Shown: piece after piece, positions 4,362 to 6,931 of the stretch | How positions within the stretch are numbered: the stretch's first letter is position 1 | Layout of the letters: every line of letters starts with the position of its first letter | From: CAYUJH01 sp964394585 | GTDB lineage: Bacteria > Bacteroidota > Bacteroidia > Cytophagales > Flammeovirgaceae | Length of the DNA stretch: 6,931 nucleotides | Direction of reading: 5' to 3' | NCBI GenBank assembly: GCA_964394585.1 | Contig: CAYMYI010000168.1 | Span: 1 to 6,931, forward strand | Notes under the pieces: generated by a model | The model's input: only the letters and a program-made list of their open reading frames with translations | Database searches by the model: none | What the model was told of the DNA's origin: nothing | Program-made: the position numbers and the translations under genes

Positions 4362-6931
4362 CTAAATTGAACCGACCATGATAAATGCCGACCAGTATTT
4401 CGGTTCGCTGAAATCTTTTCGAAGGGAAATTTTTGCTTCGGTAAATGCTTTACGCTTGTCCATTTTCTTTTCAATCCAGTTCTCGTAGAATTTCACCATG
4501 AGTTGCTGGGTAGCTTCATCGTCTACTTTAAACAAACTCATGATGATGGCTTCAGCTCCGGCAACTAGGAAAGCACGTTGTAAACCATACACACCTTCTC
4601 CTACTTTTACATCGCCTTGACCAGTTTCGCAGGCACTGAGCACTACCAATTCGGTGTTGTCAAAATTGAGGTTCATGGCTTCGTATGCAGTGAGAACCCC
4701 CTCTTGCCGATTGAACGCATAGACGTTATCAGGATCTTTCATGAGGTCGCCTGCATTTTTAAGCAATAAACCTGAGCGTAGTAGCGGGTTGGTTACTGCA
4801 CGTTCTTCGTTTAAGTCGCTTTCACTTTCTGTCGATTGGTCTGCTAAGAAAAAACCGTGGGTGGCTATATGGAAAATTTTGGGGCTCTTCAAGTTTTTCA
4901 CTTGTTGCTCGGTAGCTTCTTCGTTTACAAAAGCTTGCGGTGCTACCGAGCGGCTTCTTTTGAGTAGTTCCTCGAGTTTTTCAACTTCTACTTTCGTGCC
5001 GGGCAATTGCGTAACAGGCCGGTTGGTATAAGAGTTATACTCTTCTTCTGAGAGATCTTCATAAAAAACAGGGTTGCCAAATAAGGTTATCGTTTCTTGC
5101 GAAGAGCCTTCTGAGGGAGCTTCGGCAGCTTGTCGGCGATTTAGCACAATATCTTTTGTATTACTTACCAAAATGATGTCTGATTGATCGATTACATATG
5201 CGGAGTCTTCTACTAAAAGTCCTTCAAGGTTGATTTGGCTAAAGACCCCTTCTGCAGAAAGGAATACCTTTTGGGCTTTATTTAACGATTGTATCGCTTC
5301 GGCAATCGGTTGCCAAAACACCGAGTACGATTCTAAATCTTCAATTTCGTATTCTACTGAAGAACGATACACACTTAGCCCCCCACTTTCGAGGTAATCG
5401 CCATTGCCTAAGTATACTACGGTGGGTTTATCTTTTGTAGTGGGGGCTACAATCATGGCGGCGTAAATTATCGAATCGGTAAATGAGTAGTCAAAATGCC
5501 GGTAGCGGATCAGTTCTACGGCAACTTCATCGCTTTTTAATTGATTGCGGATATCTTCCCACTGTACTTTTTCCTCGGCTGTGCTACTGAAAAGGGCATT
5601 TTGCGATAGTGCTTTTTCTAAATCTTCAATTTCTTTATCTAAAGATTTTGGATCTAAGTCTTGTTCTCGCTGTTGCTCTATTGACATAGCGAGCACCTTT
5701 GTGAGGGTTTCCTTTTTCTCTACCCACTGGTTATAATTGGCAATGAGGGTAGAGTCGCCACTATTGAAGATTCGATTACGAATTTTGATAGAAGAACTTA
5801 GCAGCAAGGCTTTGGTTTGTAGCGTATTGTTGTATACATCGCCAATGAGTTGATCGTTTTTAGGAGTATTGAAACCCATGGTGATAAAAAACTCGAAATC
5901 GCCCCGGATAATGCTCCAATAGCGCGCCTTTTCCCGTTCGCTTAGTACGGGGAAAAACTTATCGATATACTCTATGTATTCTTCTAGGGCTGTTTTTGTG
6001 TATTTTTCGGCACGTCGGTAATCGTTTTGGCTGAAGTACGCTCTACCCATTTTGCTCAACGATTTCACATATGAGGGGTGTTCTTTCCCAAACTCTTTTT
6101 GGAATATTTTACGAGCCGTTGCATAGTGTTCAAGTGCTATCTCTGCTTGACGACGTTTCATCTCTACATCGCCAATGAGCAGCTCAATTTCACCCGTATT
6201 GATGTTTTCATCATCGTTTAGGGTACGAATCCATATTTGGTTAGCACGTTTCAATGCGCTAATTGCCTCGTCGTATCGTTCACTTTCCGAATACACCAGC
6301 GAAAGATTCTTGAGTGCCACGGCAAATACAGGGTTATTTTCCCCGAGGTTTTCGCGAATAATTTCGAGCGATTTTTGGAATAGGTCAGTGATCTCTTCAA
6401 TGTTTTCGCCATTGAAATATTTGGTGAGGGCAAGCTGGGTGTACGAGTTGGCAAGCTCCACATGCTCAGCCCCGAGGAGTTGTTGTTCTATTTTAATTAC
6501 TCGCTGAATATTGTCTTTCGCCCGTTCGTAATCGCCAATTGCCGTGAGGATATCGGCTTCTACCACAAGGCTTTCGGTAATTTGCAGGGAGTTTTCGCTA
6601 AAGTTATCGCTGGCTAACTGATAGGCTTTTTGTACTAATTCTTGTGCTTTGATGTATTCGCCTCTGATGTAGTTAAGGCGAGCCAATTGGTTATATGGAG
6701 TGATGAGAAATCGGCTGTTTTCCCCGTAGCGATCAATACGAATTTCAATGGCATCGTTGAGGATACGTTCGGTTTCGTCGAAGCGACCTGTACGAATATA
6801 CAGGTAGGCAAGTTCATCTACTGCGGAAGAGTTCGCAATAGATTGAGGAGAACGCCGATTGAGGCGGTTGGCTTTGTTCAAGCTTTCTTGTGCTGAGTTA
6901 AAAAGGCCCATTGTAGCGTAATACCGAGCTG
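4362..6931 (-). CDS. TPR-CHAT protein, caspase-like protease with N-terminal tetratricopeptide repeats (5' partial)
   Basis: The frame runs off the right edge: the codons before the ATG at 6909-6911 read ARYYAT and continue a TPR helix, so that ATG is internal. Residues below count from it (849 aa). About seven 42-aa kinesin-light-chain-type TPRs fill 20-312, marked by recurring turns such as YGENS (62), LGAEH (146), LGENN (189) and FGKEH (274). SEREKARYW (324-332) opens a helical linker, with a likely coiled coil at about 395-440. The CHAT domain spans about 530-849: FGNPVFY (611-617), HIATHGFFL with catalytic His685, NPLLRSGLLL (708-717), VVLSACETGQGD with catalytic Cys761, and a closing YWSAFIMVGSI. 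Both dyad residues are present, so it is probably an active cysteine peptidase. No signal peptide can be judged because the N-terminus is missing. Relatives include Csx29 of type III-E CRISPR and proteases that activate bacterial gasdermins, but no such partner is visible. Substrate unknown; a signalling or cell-death role is inference. Confidence 0.92.
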   Translation of the reverse strand, partial: ARYYATMGLFNSAQESLNKANRLNRRSPQSIANSSAVDELAYLYIRTGRFDETERILNDAIEIRIDRYGENSRFLITPYNQLARLNYIRGEYIKAQELVQKAYQLASDNFSENSLQITESLVVEADILTAIGDYERAKDNIQRVIKIEQQLLGAEHVELANSYTQLALTKYFNGENIEEITDLFQKSLEIIRENLGENNPVFAVALKNLSLVYSESERYDEAISALKRANQIWIRTLNDDENINTGEIELLIGDVEMKRRQAEIALEHYATARKIFQKEFGKEHPSYVKSLSKMGRAYFSQNDYRRAEKYTKTALEEYIEYIDKFFPVLSEREKARYWSIIRGDFEFFITMGFNTPKNDQLIGDVYNNTLQTKALLLSSSIKIRNRIFNSGDSTLIANYNQWVEKKETLTKVLAMSIEQQREQDLDPKSLDKEIEDLEKALSQNALFSSTAEEKVQWEDIRNQLKSDEVAVELIRYRHFDYSFTDSIIYAAMIVAPTTKDKPTVVYLGNGDYLESGGLSVYRSSVEYEIEDLESYSVFWQPIAEAIQSLNKAQKVFLSAEGVFSQINLEGLLVEDSAYVIDQSDIILVSNTKDIVLNRRQAAEAPSEGSSQETITLFGNPVFYEDLSEEEYNSYTNRPVTQLPGTKVEVEKLEELLKRSRSVAPQAFVNEEATEQQVKNLKSPKIFHIATHGFFLADQSTESESDLNEERAVTNPLLRSGLLLKNAGDLMKDPDNVYAFNRQEGVLTAYEAMNLNFDNTELVVLSACETGQGDVKVGEGVYGLQRAFLVAGAEAIIMSLFKVDDEATQQLMVKFYENWIEKKMDKRKAFTEAKISLRKDFSEPKYWSAFIMVGSI

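Noticed and set aside
4362..6931. Csx29-type subunit of a type III-E CRISPR system
   Set aside because: The TPR-CHAT order is shared, but there is no repeat array, Cas7-11 or other cas gene in the window, and stand-alone TPR-CHAT proteins are common in Bacteroidota and Cyanobacteria.

Overview
The window looks like chromosomal DNA of a member of the Bacteroidota, perhaps Cytophagales-like. This rests on several things. The PurC is of the longer type (311 aa, with a TGHAW variant of the first signature). The partial protein at the left edge has the GQVLTTDGAGNTSW / SDARYK architecture common in that phylum. A large TPR-CHAT protein is present. Neither complete gene has a Shine-Dalgarno sequence, and both have A/T-rich leaders. 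The phylum is an inference; there is no rRNA or other marker to settle it.

Layout from left to right. (1) 1-1307, plus strand: the 3' part of a tail-fibre-like surface protein. It carries six in-phase 51-bp (17-aa) repeats, then a Peptidase_S74 intramolecular chaperone with its Ser/Lys pair, then a C-terminal coiled coil. A run of ten Ns interrupts the coiled coil. (2) 1308-1464: convergent gap with a strong bidirectional terminator hairpin. (3) 1465-3150, minus strand: a complete sodium/sugar symporter of the SSS (SLC5) family, very close to Vibrio SglT (vSGLT). (4) 3151-3361: divergent promoter region. (5) 3362-4297, plus strand: purC, SAICAR synthetase of de novo purine synthesis. (6) 4298-4361: a second bidirectional terminator. 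(7) 4362-6931, minus strand: a TPR-CHAT caspase-like protein with an intact His/Cys dyad, cut by the right edge.

The genes alternate in orientation and are separated by terminators, so each visible gene is probably transcribed alone. They do not form a pathway: a surface protein, a sugar importer, a purine enzyme and a putative signalling or cell-death protease sit side by side. I see no tRNA, rRNA, CRISPR array, insertion sequence, integrase or attachment site. No complete undescribed system can be demonstrated. The best candidates for a closer look are the TPR-CHAT protease, whose upstream neighbours lie outside the window, and the repeat array, whose variation is concentrated in two adjacent codons per unit.
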